From Lepas anatifera (taxonomy: Eukaryota > Arthropoda > Thecostraca > Lepadidae): a stretch of 64,000 nucleotides of DNA. Below, in pieces: positions 34,577 to 47,040 of the stretch. Below the pieces are notes generated by a model. It had not been told where the DNA came from. It saw only the letters and a list, made by a program, of their open reading frames with translations, and did no database searches. Each line of letters starts with the position of its first letter. Position 1 is the stretch's first letter. The DNA lies in assembly GCA_034440635.1 (NCBI GenBank), contig JAOTON010000897.1, forward strand, positions 1,426,001 through 1,490,000, given 5' to 3'. The position numbers were made by a program, and so were the translations under genes.

Positions 34577-35289
34577 CCGTTTTCTTCAGTCTGGGCTAAA
34601 AGGTGAAGCTGCAGCTGGTGCTGACGGCTGGCTCTATAAATAGGCCAGCTGAACTATAAAGCTTGTCACATATTTTGTTCTCGAAGGCTGCTGTTTGCCG
34701 AAACTTGTGCTCGAGATCTACATCGGACAGGATGCTGGGTATGGATAATCAAACCGCAGGTAGTGAGACGGGTTGAAAAAAGTTTTCTTGTGTTATTTGG
34801 GACGGAACAAGACCGAGTCCTTGTATGTACTGAAATTTCAAAAGAAAAGTGGAAGGAGGCGGCACAGAATCACTTATTGTAGACATCTTGGTTGGGACGG
34901 AATATAAATGAATAGAAATGTCGATATTTTGCCCTCGAACTGGCGCAGGCGCAGGGCTCCACGCCACCTTCGCCGGTACGTACAACTGCATGCCTACCTT
35001 CACCCACGGACTCAGCAAGCGTGCCAGATAGCGAAAAGTGGAAGCCAGCTTAAAATAGCCCGTCTTGACTAAAACTGTCATCAATTTTTTTGTAAAGCTC
35101 AATTCTAATACCACTAGGCGTCAAAGTATGTTGTAGTGGGAATACGATCGAAATATACGCCTTGTATTGTAGTGACTATATTGTATTTGTATTTTATTTG
35201 TATTGTATTGTACTGTATTTGTATTATAGCGTAAAGCAGAGTTATACGAAGTATAGAAGTACCCTTGGAATCTACTTGTCAAGCCCAAC
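34577..35289. other. Spacer right of the minisatellite
   Basis: No gene is recognised. A minus-strand frame (34749-35114) has no motif I know. A T/A-rich tattgtatttgta run lies at 35165-35225. Confidence 0.45.
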
Positions 35290-35700
35290 CTCATGACTAC
35301 CATATGACCTTGTCAGGTCAAATCCTAAAATTGACCAAACCTGACCTGAAAACCGTTCACGGTCATCATGGGTCATAAAGTGTATCGTTTGAATCACGGT
35401 GGGAAACCAAACACGATGACGTCAGCAGAAATTATGTGTCACCATTTCCTGGGAGGGTATCGAATTAAACATATTTCCCTATGGATTTCCGATGGAAAAG
35501 TAATGACCTCACGTCATCGATATAAATCCCTTTACCACAAAATATTTATCTCAGTGGCCCAATTAATCTAATTGAATCTCAAATCCAAAGAGTAAGTCGG
35601 CTCGAGCTGCTGCATCACTTAGCATTTTTTAAAGTTAAGTCATAACCTGGACTGATGATCTGACCTGATACTCCCTGAGCCTAAAATGTTTTCCGAATGT
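35290..35700 (-). repeat. Fragment of the TTAA/AGGTCA element family
   Basis: Tgaccttgtcaggtcaaat, tgacctcacgtcatcgatataaa, ggcccaatta and gatctgacctga-type blocks occur in the order seen at 53.85-54.2 kb, so this is a partial copy in the reverse orientation. No termini are found. Confidence 0.5.
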
Positions 35701-36122
35701 CGTTTTTTTCAAATGATATGATCAAGGCGGTACGGGCGAAACATAATCACATGGTTATGTGTTTGGCTTCAAAATCGATTTAAAACGTATTCCCGGTATT
35801 TTCCCATTGATAACAAAAGAAAGGAATAAACTTTAGCTAAACGGAATAGTATGGATGCTAAAACGTTCCATGTTTAACGCTTACCCCCTTACCTTACAGA
35901 GCAAGAGATTCCAGTTTATTTTTGGCAGGTCGTCTCGCTGTTTCTGTTTCCGTTCGTTGTCTGTCTAGCCGTATCTGTCTCAAGGGAGAGAATACGTGCA
36001 ACGGAAGCCTGTCCTACCAAGCAGTGCTACCATTCAGCCAGAACCGCGGCACTGCATCGATCGGACATGCGAACTGAAGATTCAATGCCACTTGAACTCT
36101 CCCGCGCTGTATTTGTCAGTCT

Positions 36123-36211
<89 letters not shown>

Positions 36212-36950
36212 CGAGTATTACCGGTTTTTTCGCGTGATTACGGCATTTCCCAACAGGCCTCCAGCACGGCCCAGATTTGACCTTTAAGACCTTGTTTGAC
36301 TTTGAAGATATTGACCGAGTTCAATGAATCCTGGTTATCATGTAGATCACTATTGCCCCCTACACTCCGACTTTTTAACTCTCTTTTTTAGATTACAGGG
36401 GGGCAATTTAGACCCCATTAAACTGTGCGTTGACGCCGAACCCTCTTTGCTGCGCGGTTATGGTATTGAACGTCAGTTACAGTTTTGAGACTTTTGGAGC
36501 TAAACAATGTGGCAAAGCCAGTGTCCTTCATTCGCGTAATTTTACTCCCGCAATTCCACGATACTGCGATCGTGGAAAATCGACCGTGAAATATACATTT
36601 AATTCCATGAAATTCCATGATCGCGATCGCGGACTATTTCTTATCTTAAATTCCGCAACTTTTAGTCCACGATCGAACATTTTGGCTAAACAAGTGACAT
36701 AAAAATTTGATGCATGCCACAACCACTCAAAGCTTAAGGGGCTGTTCGCATATGAAGTCATTGAGCAAAGGAGGGACGGGGTCTGGCATTTTATGACTTT
36801 TTTGGCTAATGCCCGGGAGATTTAAAACATCACTGACCAGTGATGGCTTAAAATGGCTGGATTCATAGATGTAAGAATATCCGGAATATTGATGGAGGGG
36901 GTATTGTACAGCTTAAAGTGATTTCATTCCATTCAGCGCCATATGTTTAA
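35701..36950. other. Unassigned, with one microsatellite
   Basis: No gene is recognised outside the TC run at 36122-36212. At 36520-36700 several cgatcgtgg/cgcgatcgcgg palindromic words occur. Confidence 0.4.
36122..36212. repeat. (TC)n microsatellite
   Basis: This is an almost pure TC dinucleotide run of ~90 bp with a few interruptions. The plus-strand frame through it (Ser-Leu repeats) is an artefact. Confidence 0.95.
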
Positions 36951-38165
36951 CACCCGCAGTGGAAGAGTCTGGTATTAACGCGCACTGGAGGAGGGGGGCT
37001 AGTAGGCCCCTCCTGAGAACTCGGAAACTAAGGGGCTTAGACAAACGCCGGTGGTCGGGGGGCGGTTTGGGTGGGTGAGGGCTATGGTGATCTACATTAT
37101 AGTCAATTTTCATTGACCTAGGTCAATATTTTTAACACGTGCACTGACGGGGCGGGTACCCCCCTCGGGCGTTTTGGAAATAAAAACCGGCAGTGCTAAG
37201 TGCCATTGTGCTTGGCGTGCCTTTTTTCTTATTATTTTTGGAACTTTGTGCAAAATTTTAAGCTTGTGTCATCTCAGGTCAGGTCACCAGTGTAGGTTAA
37301 GTGAATTCACCTAAAAGTGGAAGATGGCATAAGTCAGAACATGGGAAACGTATCCGATCGAAACTCATATCACAGAATGGGCCCACCGATTTCTACAAAA
37401 AAATGTTCCAGTATTTTTAATATCGATGACGTAAGGTCAAGTACGAGCTATGACCTTTCCATAGGAAATATACGGGAAAATGATTTAAACTGAATAGATT
37501 AGTAATGGATGGTGGCAGGGTGTTTATTTTGACGGCATTACTTTCCCTGTCTTGGCAATTCTAATGATATCAATTTTGACCGAGTTTGACATTGATCTGA
37601 CCTCAGGTCAGTTCAAATACTTGATTTGACCTGATTTGACCTAGCAAGGTCAGATTGTATGTCATTCGATTTGGCTTCCTGCGGGGATTGCAATGGTCTA
37701 AATTGTTTTGCGCTATCTTTACTTTTTCAGACGTACTGATCCAAAACCTTCATTTACATGCTATCCCTATGATGACATGCCCTGACCTCTCGCGACCTTA
37801 TATGTGGCCTGACAAGAAAATGATTCCAATGTTTTCGATAGAAATATGGATGGTCTATCCAACGCCGTTTACTGTTTTTTTCTATCTAGCTTGGTTCTTG
37901 AGATCCTAGGGGGCGGGTTTACGCCCCCTTTCAAAGCGAAGGTGGCTCAGACCCCCCTCAATGCGCGTGTTATGGTCAAATGAGATCATAAAGGTCAAAT
38001 CTTAGCTGTGCTGGATACCTATTGAGAAATGCCGTAATTATGAGAAGTCGCGAATATGCTGAAGCCGGACCGGGGGCATAGAAGGAAGGTCGCAAATCAT
38101 ATTTCACGGAACTTTGGGGTCAAGGTCATCCAAGGTCGTTGATCTATGGCGGCACACTCTGGTAT
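36950..38165 (+). repeat. AGGTCA-type repeat split by a TTAA element
   Basis: The left part (36950-37131) and right part (37974-38165) together match the continuous copy at 24.80-25.15 kb. The interruption is exactly the TTAA element. Confidence 0.7.
37132..37973 (+). mobile_element. TTAA-type element, copy 3, ~840 bp
   Basis: The left end is TTAACACGTGCACTGACGGGG. The right end is CCCCCCTCAATGCGCGTGTTAT, with the final TTAA mutated to TTAT. The inverted terminus therefore differs from copies 1 and 2 but equals that of the 53.1 kb copy. The interior matches the same AGGTCA-rich body (tgacctaaggtc-like word, TGACCTCAGGTCA at 37598-37610). The uninterrupted relative at 25.0 kb confirms the insertion. 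Confidence 0.75.
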
Positions 38166-41100
38166 AATCCCTAAAACTTACTATAACTAGCACTACAGCA
38201 ACCGCTGGGCGAGAAATGTGGATTGAACTTTACCAATGACCTTTGACCTTGACGTTAAATTACCATAACTATGACATCATAGTATAATATACGTCAGACT
38301 GGGTAACACCCATTGACCGAAGGCACTGCAGCCAATGACTTTGAAAATGCTAGCATGACATTGACCTGTGACTTTTGATCTTGACCTTCATATGAGGTGA
38401 TCTTGTCACATCATATCGTTTATATGGCGTTATGACATCACCACTCGGTCTCCAATGTAAGCAGACTGGTCCGACTGCGAGATTGTGGCGATCTCAAATT
38501 TGAGATCTGACTTTGAAAGCATAAGAGTTTAAAGTTTCTATTTCCTGATTTTCGAATTTATTTTTACCAATCGCCGTGCACGTTAAATTCTCTCAAATGT
38601 GACCGAGTATTGTTTTTCTGCTATGAGCAGTTCTCCGAACCCCTTGGAAAAATAGGTAGGGATCTCCGAGGGCCCCCTCCAGTGCGCGTGTTGATGGCTA
38701 AGAACTTAACTATTGGGGAGCATGGCTTGGAAGTGGTGTCCGAAAAATCACTTCGACATGATTTTTTAAGAAATTATGCTCGAAAAAGAAAAAGCCCTAG
38801 AAGCCGAATTCGGGGGGGGTGGGGCTGAAACGCCAGCCCTCCCCCTCTTCTACACTGTTTCAGACTCCATCCGACATATGTCGCAGACCCCCAGTCCGTG
38901 GCAGGTTAACAAGTCCACGTGCTAATTATTTACTGCTTGAAGGCAGACACTTCCTTGTCGATTACCAATCGCGGAATATTAATTCAAAACTAAATATTCC
39001 GTGATGGTGGAATCGAGATAGCGGACCTCCAAATTCTCGATCGCAGAATAGCGATAGCGGACTACTTGTTTTTTGGTCGCGTGAACAGCACTGGACAAAG
39101 CTGAACTGATGCTGCAAGTATCTTCCTTATGCATAACTTACATTTTTCCAACTCTATGTGATTTGTATTTTCATCAATCGAATTCAGTTCGAAACAGCCA
39201 TCGAGTCACTCCCGGATCCAAGTGGGGGTAATATTGGGACGGCTCACCGCCAGAGCCAGAATATGGCATTCCCCAAAGGGGATCGATGAAAGCAGAAAGT
39301 TTGTAATATGGAGCTAAGTAACGTTTTGATTTCCAAGTGTTCACAATTCTGAACAGCATGTCAGCTGTGCCGCCCACGTTCATGTTGCACCCCGGGCCGG
39401 GGTTTGCCAATGTTTTGGTCCTTCTCTACACACTCTGCCGAATTCTGCGTAGTTTTTTTCCGGCGGTGGAACTTAATATATTACTGCTGATTAAAGTATC
39501 AGATAGCCGGTGATGGTAGCTATGGCGGAATCATTTTCTCTAAAGTACAAATGATCAAAATAATATTTTCGTGTTGCCCCTGAAATTTCCACTCCGTACA
39601 TTAACCCACAGCCGCGAAGGCGCTGAGTTCTTCCTTAGATAAGGGTATGTCGTGAGCTATCGGGCCCTATTGTCGCTAAAATGACAGCTTGCAGGGAAGT
39701 CTGTCCGGATGTCGCCACTGCCCTGCCGCTGAATTTACATCCAGTAACCTACACAGGACATGGCAGCGTGGCGCGGTCTGCAGTGGGTGATGAACTGTAA
39801 CCTTTCTCTTTGCTATACATTCTCTTTAAGTATGTATACTTCTGCAAACGATGTTGTCTTAGCTGCCTAATTAGATGCTTGATCCGCTTCTAGACAGAGT
39901 TTGGGTTCGTCTCTGTCAGTATATTAACATATTCATTCCGGATATGCCTTATTTGAAATCATATATCCATCAAAACTGGCCCTGACCATTATTATCCTCT
40001 TCAGTAAACTTCGTTCGATGCATTGGCATTCGTGGCCCCATGTTTCCACATTTTGTCATGAAATTACTGATATCTTTTATCTTCTGTCAACACTGCGATG
40101 TAGACTGTAGAAACCGAAATGCTGGCATGTTTCCTTCCGAAAAAGATCTTCCGTCTTCTGCACCAAAATGACCTAGTCAGATCGCTTGGAAGCATCGAAA
40201 ATATTTTCAGTCTCAAGGCCCATCAGATGATTTAATGGGTTCAATATTTCTCTGGGCTCCATCAGTGCGGTATCCCTCGTCTGTTCAGCGACGAACAAAA
40301 ACATCAGATTTTACACAAACGACGGCGCTGCTGAGTCGAGGTGCGAATTGCCGTGTGGGTTTGCTACACTCGGTGCAGTTCGCCGATCAGTCGAGCCGGA
40401 TAGTTCCGACGCAATTTCTCACGAATTTCCGGTGATTGGGCATTACTATGGTACAGTAACGAATGATAACGAATAACTTTAAAGCATTTGGACATTTAGG
40501 GCCATCACTGTGTCTCAATTTTTGTTTGAACTCCTAGTTCTCCAGTTATCTCCTTCCATAGTTTGTAATCACTTCATACTCATCACGACAGCACTTTAAA
40601 AGCCACCTCAATCGTGTGGAAGTGTTAGTAATACATGATAATACATGATGATATCGATGGCAATACTGAATTTTCTCCATTCTATTTTACAAAAATGAAG
40701 TTTTATCTTGCTTAGACCTCGCTTAAAGGGGTGCTCCTAATCCGATAATGCTTTGATTACATCCAAACATCCTGTAAAGACGAGCAATGCAGGGATTTGC
40801 GCCGTGACCTGGGATGCATGCATGAGTACTAGCCGTGGACTGAATGGGTAGTCCATTTAGCTAGGAGTTCCTGAGCCGCTATTCAAAGAAAACTTATTGG
40901 CGTTTTGTGATTCCAGTGGATTCAATGGAAACATTACCGCATAAAATAGTAGGGGACATTTTACATTTCAGCACACAGTGTTCGATTTTACCCCCTCACG
41001 TCTTCGATTTTCTCCAAACTTTGTCTATGTGGTTATCGGCAGCGCAGAACGCGCCTTTGACATTTTTAGTTTACTAGCTGCAACGGTTCTGGAGCTATAG

Positions 41101-42340
41101 CCTCCGGGAATTTTACACTGCCGGCACAGCAGTTCCTTCTACAGCTATTTTATTCACCTCAAATAATGATAAATGGATAAAATTATGCATCAGAATGTTT
41201 GAAATGAGTCAATAAACACAACAGTGCATTTTTAAATATTTGATAATACTTACAAATTTTATTTGTTCAACGCATTTAAGTAGTGTTAAAAATATGTTCT
41301 TCGGCGTCGATTTCAAAGGTACAGTAGCACGTAAAAGAGCACGGCTCAAAACATTTTTTTCAATAATATAAACCGTGGGTATTTGTTTCGAGGCACGTAA
41401 AATAACTAACATAAATATGCTCAGTACGCACCGTCGGGGCACCCCTTGGTGCACAGGGCACCTTTACTTCTCCCTATACCTCAGACGCCGTGACCTTGAC
41501 CTGAAGATCATCGTCGATGGAGCAAGAGGTTGGGTGTTGACAGAAAATATTGTTTGTATCAATTTGTCGTTTGCTCACTCCTTGCTTCAGCGATGGCTAC
41601 TGCTGTCTTGAAGCTAGAGACATGAAGAGAAGTTCAACCAGCAAAAAAGTGTAGAGCAAAATTCCTGTCTGTATGCAGAGCAATGACTGCATTCGGCATT
41701 ACCCGAGCAACTTCCAAAACCGATGTCTAATTATTGTTTTTCATTCGAAATGCAGCACGAATTATAGGTGTCATGACTATTGACCATTAAACGCGCAATA
41801 TCCCAGCCATTAAACAAACGAGCTGCCACGTTATCTAGAGAGTGCTTGTGCATGAAGAAAATGTTATCTTTTTCTCCAAGTGGCCCCATACATGTCACAA
41901 ATCGCACCACCTTCCCATTCCTGTCATCATATACTGCGGCATAAAACCACCAGCGTTATCCTATCACGCCTCACAAGTTCACTCATAAGGGCATTTCTCC
42001 CATCCTGACAAATTATTAAATATTAATATAGAAAGATTCGAAATTCCCTACATTTTTAAGTGTCTATAGCTTTCTCACAGTTACATCCTTCCGTATATCT
42101 GCTTGAGTTGAAGTATGGTTTAAAGACCTCTTTATGGGCGATTAACCATGTGGGGTTAATGTCCAGCTTGGATCGACGAAAACGGCAAAGCCTCTCCGCT
42201 GCCGGAATTTTCCTAGACTGGGGACAGGCCAGATTCACACTGGCTGCAATTTTTTATAGCTGCGAGATTATAGGTTCTTATTATTTTTTCAGTTCTTTAC
42301 GTATTTATTTTCTTCACATAATAATACTCAACACCAGACT
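38166..42340. other. Long stretch without recognised genes
   Basis: AGGTCA words continue to ~38.45 kb, and the 38.62-38.70 kb block matches 2.68-2.79 kb inverted. Beyond that I see only unmotivated short frames and AT-rich sequence. Confidence 0.45.
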
Positions 42341-42530
42341 ACCACTTCCATCACAACCTCCATCACCACCTCCGTCACCACCTCTATCTCGACCTCCATT
42401 CCTACCTCCATCATCACCTCATTTAGCACATCCTTCACAACCTCCATAATCATATCCATAATCACATCCATCATCACATCCATCATCACCTCCATCATCA
42501 CCTCCATCATCACTTCAGTCACTGCGCCAC
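42341..42530. repeat. Low-complexity (cctccatca)n tract
   Basis: Imperfect repeats of cctccatcacca/catccatcatca extend ~190 bp. The minus-strand frame of Met-Glu-Val repeats is a by-product. Confidence 0.9.
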
Positions 42531-42556
42531 CGATGAATTAATCCTAGTCACCCGAT

Positions 42557-42740
42557 CCCCATATCCCTCCCTTCCCGAATCCCCATCCCCATATCCCTCC
42601 CTTCCCGAATCCCCATCCCCATATCCCTCCCTTCCCGAATCCCCATCCCCATATCCCTCCCTTCCCGAATCCCCATCCCCATATCCCTCCCTTCCCGAAT
42701 CCCCATCCCCATATCCCTCCCTTCCCGAATCCCCATCCAA
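42557..42740. repeat. 30-bp minisatellite, 6 copies
   Basis: The unit ccccatatccctcccttccc plus gaatccccat is repeated about six times virtually without change, which indicates recent expansion. All frames are open because 30 is a multiple of three, but no protein is implied. Confidence 0.95.
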
Positions 42741-42884
42741 GCTGATAAGCAACCGCCAACGCTACCGCAGGGCACGGGAAGCAAGTGACGCTACGCCCAG
42801 CAACCGGTGTACTCACATGGTAAAAGTGGTTACGAGTGCAGGTTTTTAGGATATTGCCCCATTTTTACGGGGTGTACCATTTTG

Positions 42885-43440
42885 TTATTTCTGACAGCTA
42901 TTTTCTGTTCCTTCACTATATGATTGATTAATGATGCCAAAGCCCCTTCACAAGCTGGTGTTTTTACCTGTTGTGATCATTTATGGCTCGATAGTTTGAT
43001 ACTAACAATGTATTGTTTGATCAATAGAAGAACTTCATTGTGGGCTTCTTTGCCACCTACTATGCCAATTAGGCTGGCTTGCAATGAGTTCTGAACACAT
43101 ATGCCTGTCAGCCGGAATAATTTTTCCAGATATTAATCGTTTTGGTGCAGTTATAGATAAAGTGTTCTAGGCTGTCTATTTGGTCACAGTACGGACAATT
43201 GGGATTATCATTAACTCTCTGCGTGAGGAAAAATTTAAAGGTTTGTATAAAACGATGCACTGTTTGGTACCGAAGTGTTTGTAGTCGAGTGGACATGGTG
43301 CATGAATAGGGTAATTCAAAAAACTTTCCCAGTTCATGCGAAAACCTTTGCCTTCCCAATTGACTATGGCGGTTGGGACGTTACTGCTCATCCAGGACTG
43401 GTAAAAGTGGAAGCAGCGCACGTCAGTTATCTTAATATGT
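42885..43440 (-). pseudogene. C-terminal fragment of an L1/Tx1-like LINE
   Basis: On the minus strand, WESFLNYPI/FFELPYSC is followed after a frameshift near 43310 by TLRYQTVHRFIQTFKFF. Next comes a finger NCPYCDQIDSLEHFIYNC (C-x2-C-x7-H-x4-C) with IWKNY, and then a region reading IGIVGGKEAHNEVLLLIKQY. This order of HR box, cysteine finger and GG-K-helix is that of L1/Tx1-type LINE ORF2 C-termini. The RT proper is absent, so it is a 5'-truncated or broken remnant. The SINE at 43451-43812 lies at its upstream side. Confidence 0.6.
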
Positions 43441-43450
43441 GTGGTGCCTA

Positions 43451-43812
43451 TTTTTTTTTTTTTAATTTTGTTCAAGTTGTTCCTGGTAAGGCTGCCGGAG
43501 TCGGAGTCTCACTAAAGTCAGCAAGGGACTTGTCACGGAGACCCCGACCCCACCACCCGAACGAGCAACTCCCTCAATGGAGGGTTAATTTAGAAGCCAA
43601 AGTTTAACGTCCCACAAAGCACAGGGACGGCCGCCCCGCTCAGGTCACCCTCTCACCAGTCGGTTGCCAGCCGACCTGTACGTCGGGTAAACTATTGAGC
43701 GCCGGAGCGTCTCAGGGGAACCGATCCCAAGCCTGGACATGCACTGCCACTGCATGCTTCTGAGCAGCGGGCCGGAGCCCAACGCTCTACCAACTGAGCT
43801 ACCGGGGCGGCT
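43451..43812 (-). mobile_element. tRNA-derived SINE with A-rich tail
   Basis: On the minus strand it starts GCCCCGGTAGCTCAGTTGG, a tRNA 5' half with a pol III A box, followed by TAGAGCGTTGGGCTC. A B-box-like gatcggttcccc is ~75 nt further on. A ~270 nt unrelated body follows, containing ggtcggggtctccgtgac. It ends in aacaaaattaaaaaaaaaaa. The body end recurs at 25.78-25.88 kb. I could not find a convincing target duplication. It is a SINE rather than a tRNA gene because the anticodon arm and acceptor stem are not closed. Confidence 0.75.
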
Positions 43813-44238
43813 CAACACTTTTAACACTATTTTAATTTTAACACTGGCCGTAATTATTTTCACTGCGCTCCGAACATATTTTTACCAATCTGTGGCACAT
43901 GGACTGGCAAAGTTATGTTAATCATATTTTAACGTTGATAGGTTTTGGAGTGCTGAGGTGAGGAGCATGATTATAAGTTGACAAGGTGTATACTGGCCTG
44001 TCTCTGCAAATCTTGGATGTAGAATACTTTTATTTTATTTATTTATTTTTATTTATTTATTAAGTAAATCGCCAACAGAAAATGATCCATTAACAGGCGA
44101 AGTCGATGTAAATAAAAGGAAAACTATGTACACAGATGAGAGACACACATGTAAAAAGCGGTAAAAACAACAAAATGTGAGTGATGAGAAAGATGCAGCT
44201 GATGATAAAACCGATGGTAAAAGTGACGGTAATAAAAA

Positions 44239-45575
44239 TTAAACAGTGCGAATATATGCAAGAACATGTTTCCTAAAATCGATAAAAGAGTCGTTGAAAA
44301 AATCTGCATTTCCCCGCCGCAGAAATGCATTTAACTCCCTCGGTATACGCTGAGGGAAGCCGTTATTGACGGTGCTGACACGACCGCGGCGCTCAGCGAA
44401 AAGAAGCAGCGTGCGAGTTGATCGGGATGGCACATGCAATGGGAATTTTTCGAGCAACTTTGATGACCTAATTTTGTTCGAAAATAGACCTTTAAGAAAG
44501 AGCAAGTCGTGTTGCAATCTACGAGAAGAAAGCGAAATGACGCCGAAGTGGTTAAGAAGAGATTCGTAAGAAAGGGAAACGCAATGTGTGGTAACATGAT
44601 GATTTAGCCAGATGAGAAATTTGTGCTGTACCCGATCAACCCGCACCGTGTGGGAATTGGCAGCACCTGACCAGATAACGCTGTTGTATTCTAACAAAGA
44701 CCTAATGTTGGCGTAGTATGCCGTCAGAAGAGATTTTTGGTTGAATTTAGTCCTTTTTGAATTTGTCTGAAATGTTCGAATCAAAAGGCCTAGTGCACGG
44801 TTTGCCCTACTAACTATGCTAGAAATGTTAGCCGAGAAAGTGAGTTTGGTGTCTAAAATTGTGCCTAGATCACGAATTTGGTTAACAGCTTCAAGAACAG
44901 CGTTATCGATATGGTATTGTATCTGAACAGGTGCGCGTCTGAGGGTCATCGTGAACGATTTGCACTTTATGGGATTTAGAATGAGACCCCACCTAACGGA
45001 CCACCTCTGCAAACGATCTAGGTCGTGTTGCAGCAGCAGCCCGTCAGCTGGGGCCGTGATTTTACGGTAAATTTTGACATCATCGGCGTACATTAAACAG
45101 GATGACTCAATTTCCAACGGAAGGTCGTTTATGAACAGAGAGAAAATCAAAGGAGCGACCAAAGAACCCTCCGGAACACCTGAAGTAACTGGCATCCAGT
45201 CAGATGCTTTTCCGTTAACGATGACCCGCTGACGCCTATCGGAGAGATATGAGACGAACCAGTGAAGAGCAGAAGCCTGCAAATGATAGGAATTTTTCAA
45301 TTTATGAATGATTAGTTTATGGTTCACACTTTGAAAGGCGGCCGAATAATCCGTGTATATGGCATCCGTCTGATGGCCCTCCGATATTGCCTCCCACGCC
45401 GAGCTGAGGTATGTGGCAAGGTTGCTAGAGCACGACCGACCCGGAATGAACCCATGCTGTTCCTGGCACAGCACCGGCGCAACGTGGTGGTACAGCTGGC
45501 TGTACACAATTCTTTCCAGGATTTTTGAGAAGAGGGGCAAAAGAGATACGGATCGGTAGTTAGCTGGGTCCTTTT
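44239..45575 (-). pseudogene. LINE ORF2, reverse transcriptase core and C-terminus
   Basis: This continues the endonuclease ORF after a one-base shift. Motifs are SLLPLFSKILERIVY, QHGFIPGRSCSSNL, AIYTDYSAAFQSVNH (first Asp), SGVPEGSLVAPLIFSLFIND and CLMYADDVKIYRKI (catalytic YADD at 45079-45090). LGTILDTKLTFSANI and LLTAYYANIRSLLEYNSVIW follow. It stops at ~44239 after FRKHVLAYIRTV. CR1 and Jockey clades share this layout; I cannot separate them by eye. Confidence 0.9.
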
Positions 45576-47040
45576 TGTCACCTTTTTAAAAATAGGAACA
45601 ATGTTGGCCAGTTTCCACCGTGTAGGGAAAATGCCGCTCTGCAGAGAGAGTTTACAAATTTTGGTGAGGGGCACAGCTAGCTCGTCAGCACACTCCAAAA
45701 TAATCCTCGCACTGATATTATCGGTGCCACATGCCTTATTTGGACTCAGGGATTTTACCGCTATTCGGACTGCTTCCTCGGTTACGGTGAATCTAAACAA
45801 TGGTTCCAAAGGGTACTCAGGTGCCGGAGGATAAGTGTTAACGGTGGGATTACTGAATTTTCTAGCAAAAGTCGTGTTCAGAAGAGCTGCTTTTTCTACA
45901 TCGTCGGAGGTGAGCGTTTGGTCAGGTCTGCGCATAATATTAGAGACGCTAGACTTTTTGCCGACACATCTGATAAAAGACCAGTACCTCTTGGGGTTGG
46001 TCTTCATGTCGTCGGCCAGCTTACAAAGGTGCTGAGAATATTTGAGGGAGACTAGAGATTTGAAGCTGTTTCGCTTTTCGGAGAAGTCGGCCGTGCTCTG
46101 CTCGCTCGGGTTTCGGCGCAGACGCCGGAAAGCTGCCTCCTTAAGCCTGAGAGCCGCGCGCACAGCACCGTCAAACCACGGAGGGCACTTCCGCCGAATT
46201 GTGACCGTGGGCACTTGATCCGCGATGGCAGACTCCAGAAGGGCATAAAATGTGTCAACCGCCTCATCCACAGACAGATCATCGAGGACACCCCAATGAA
46301 TAAGTGACAGACTTCTCCTCAGTCCATTGAAATCAGCTTCCTTATAATTAAACACATTTTGACGGTTAACTAATACAGGGCGGTGCATAGGCAGAGAGAA
46401 ATGACTGACTATCTCTTTGTGATCGCTTGCAAACATACATTCTTGGACATCGACGTTTTGACAGTAAACACTCCTACAGAAAACTAGGTCTAACACATTA
46501 TCCCCTCTAGTGGGCTCGCTGACACACTGTTTGAGGCCGTTGAGATCACACTCCTCCAGGAAGCTCGCGGCCCGTCCAGATGGCCTCAGCAAAGAGGGTG
46601 TGGCTCCCTCCAGCGAAGCTCTCCAGGATATCTCGGGTAGATTAAAATCCCCGAAGACCAGCAGCCTGTCCGTGGTCGGTTGAAACGACGATAGAGATGC
46701 GGAGATTTTCTGTAGTGCAGCGTCGACATCTGGTGGGCGATAACATACCGCCACCGTCAGTGCCAACCGCCTCAAGCGAATCAAAATCGTCTCTGAGTCG
46801 GTCGGATCCGGGAGACGAACAGGGAGGAGCGAGGAACGAACGGCGCAGGCGACACCACCACCAAGTCCAATGCGGTCACGGCGAAACCATGTATGGTTCG
46901 CAAAGCCCCATTCAATTTCTGAGTCGAGAATAGTTTGGTTTAGCCACGTCTCAGAAAAACAGAGGATGTCATATTTTTCTAGAACCGGGGCATAACACCG
47001 CAGATCCCCCAGTTGCTTTTTTAGACTGCGGACGTTAGCT
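45576..47040 (-). pseudogene. LINE ORF2, endonuclease and RT N-terminal part
   Basis: Endonuclease motifs are NVRSLKKQL, ILCFSETWLN (catalytic Glu), LGGGVACAV, VCYRPPD, LLVFGDFNLPEISW (Asp, Asn) and ASDHKEIVSHF (Asp-His). A linker has CPPWFDGAVRAALRLKEAAFRRLR and HLCKLADDMKTNPKRYW. The RT fingers begin with SLSPNKACGTDNISARI and WKLANIVPIFKK. The frame then breaks at an A-run near 45580, which reads five A where six would join the RT frame. Codons upstream of 47040 (MRTTLRV...) derive from the MITE arm and are not LINE. Confidence 0.85.

Larger units (their letters stand above)
44031..47040 (-). mobile_element. CR1/Jockey-type LINE, ~3.0 kb, one frameshift
   Basis: This LINE runs on the minus strand, encodes an endonuclease and a reverse transcriptase without RNase H, and ends in an (AATA)n tail (44028-44066). 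The 5' end falls at 47040, just before the first endonuclease motif (RANVRSLKKQL); no ORF1 is present, so it is 5'-truncated. The target duplication is not clear; aatctaag and aataaaag at the junctions may be its decayed copies. Only one frame disruption separates it from an intact ORF, so it is among the youngest LINEs here. Confidence 0.85.

Noticed and set aside
36130..36225. Ser/Leu-rich protein at the TC run
   Set aside because: Pure dinucleotide microsatellite.
42341..42816. Repetitive frames (Met-Glu-Val and Gly-Lys-Gly-Gly-Ile repeats)
   Set aside because: By-products of the low-complexity tract and the 30-bp minisatellite, whose period is a multiple of three.
43735..43812. A functional tRNA gene on the minus strand
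   Set aside because: Only the 5' half is tRNA-like; the spacing to the B box is too long and an A-tailed SINE body follows.
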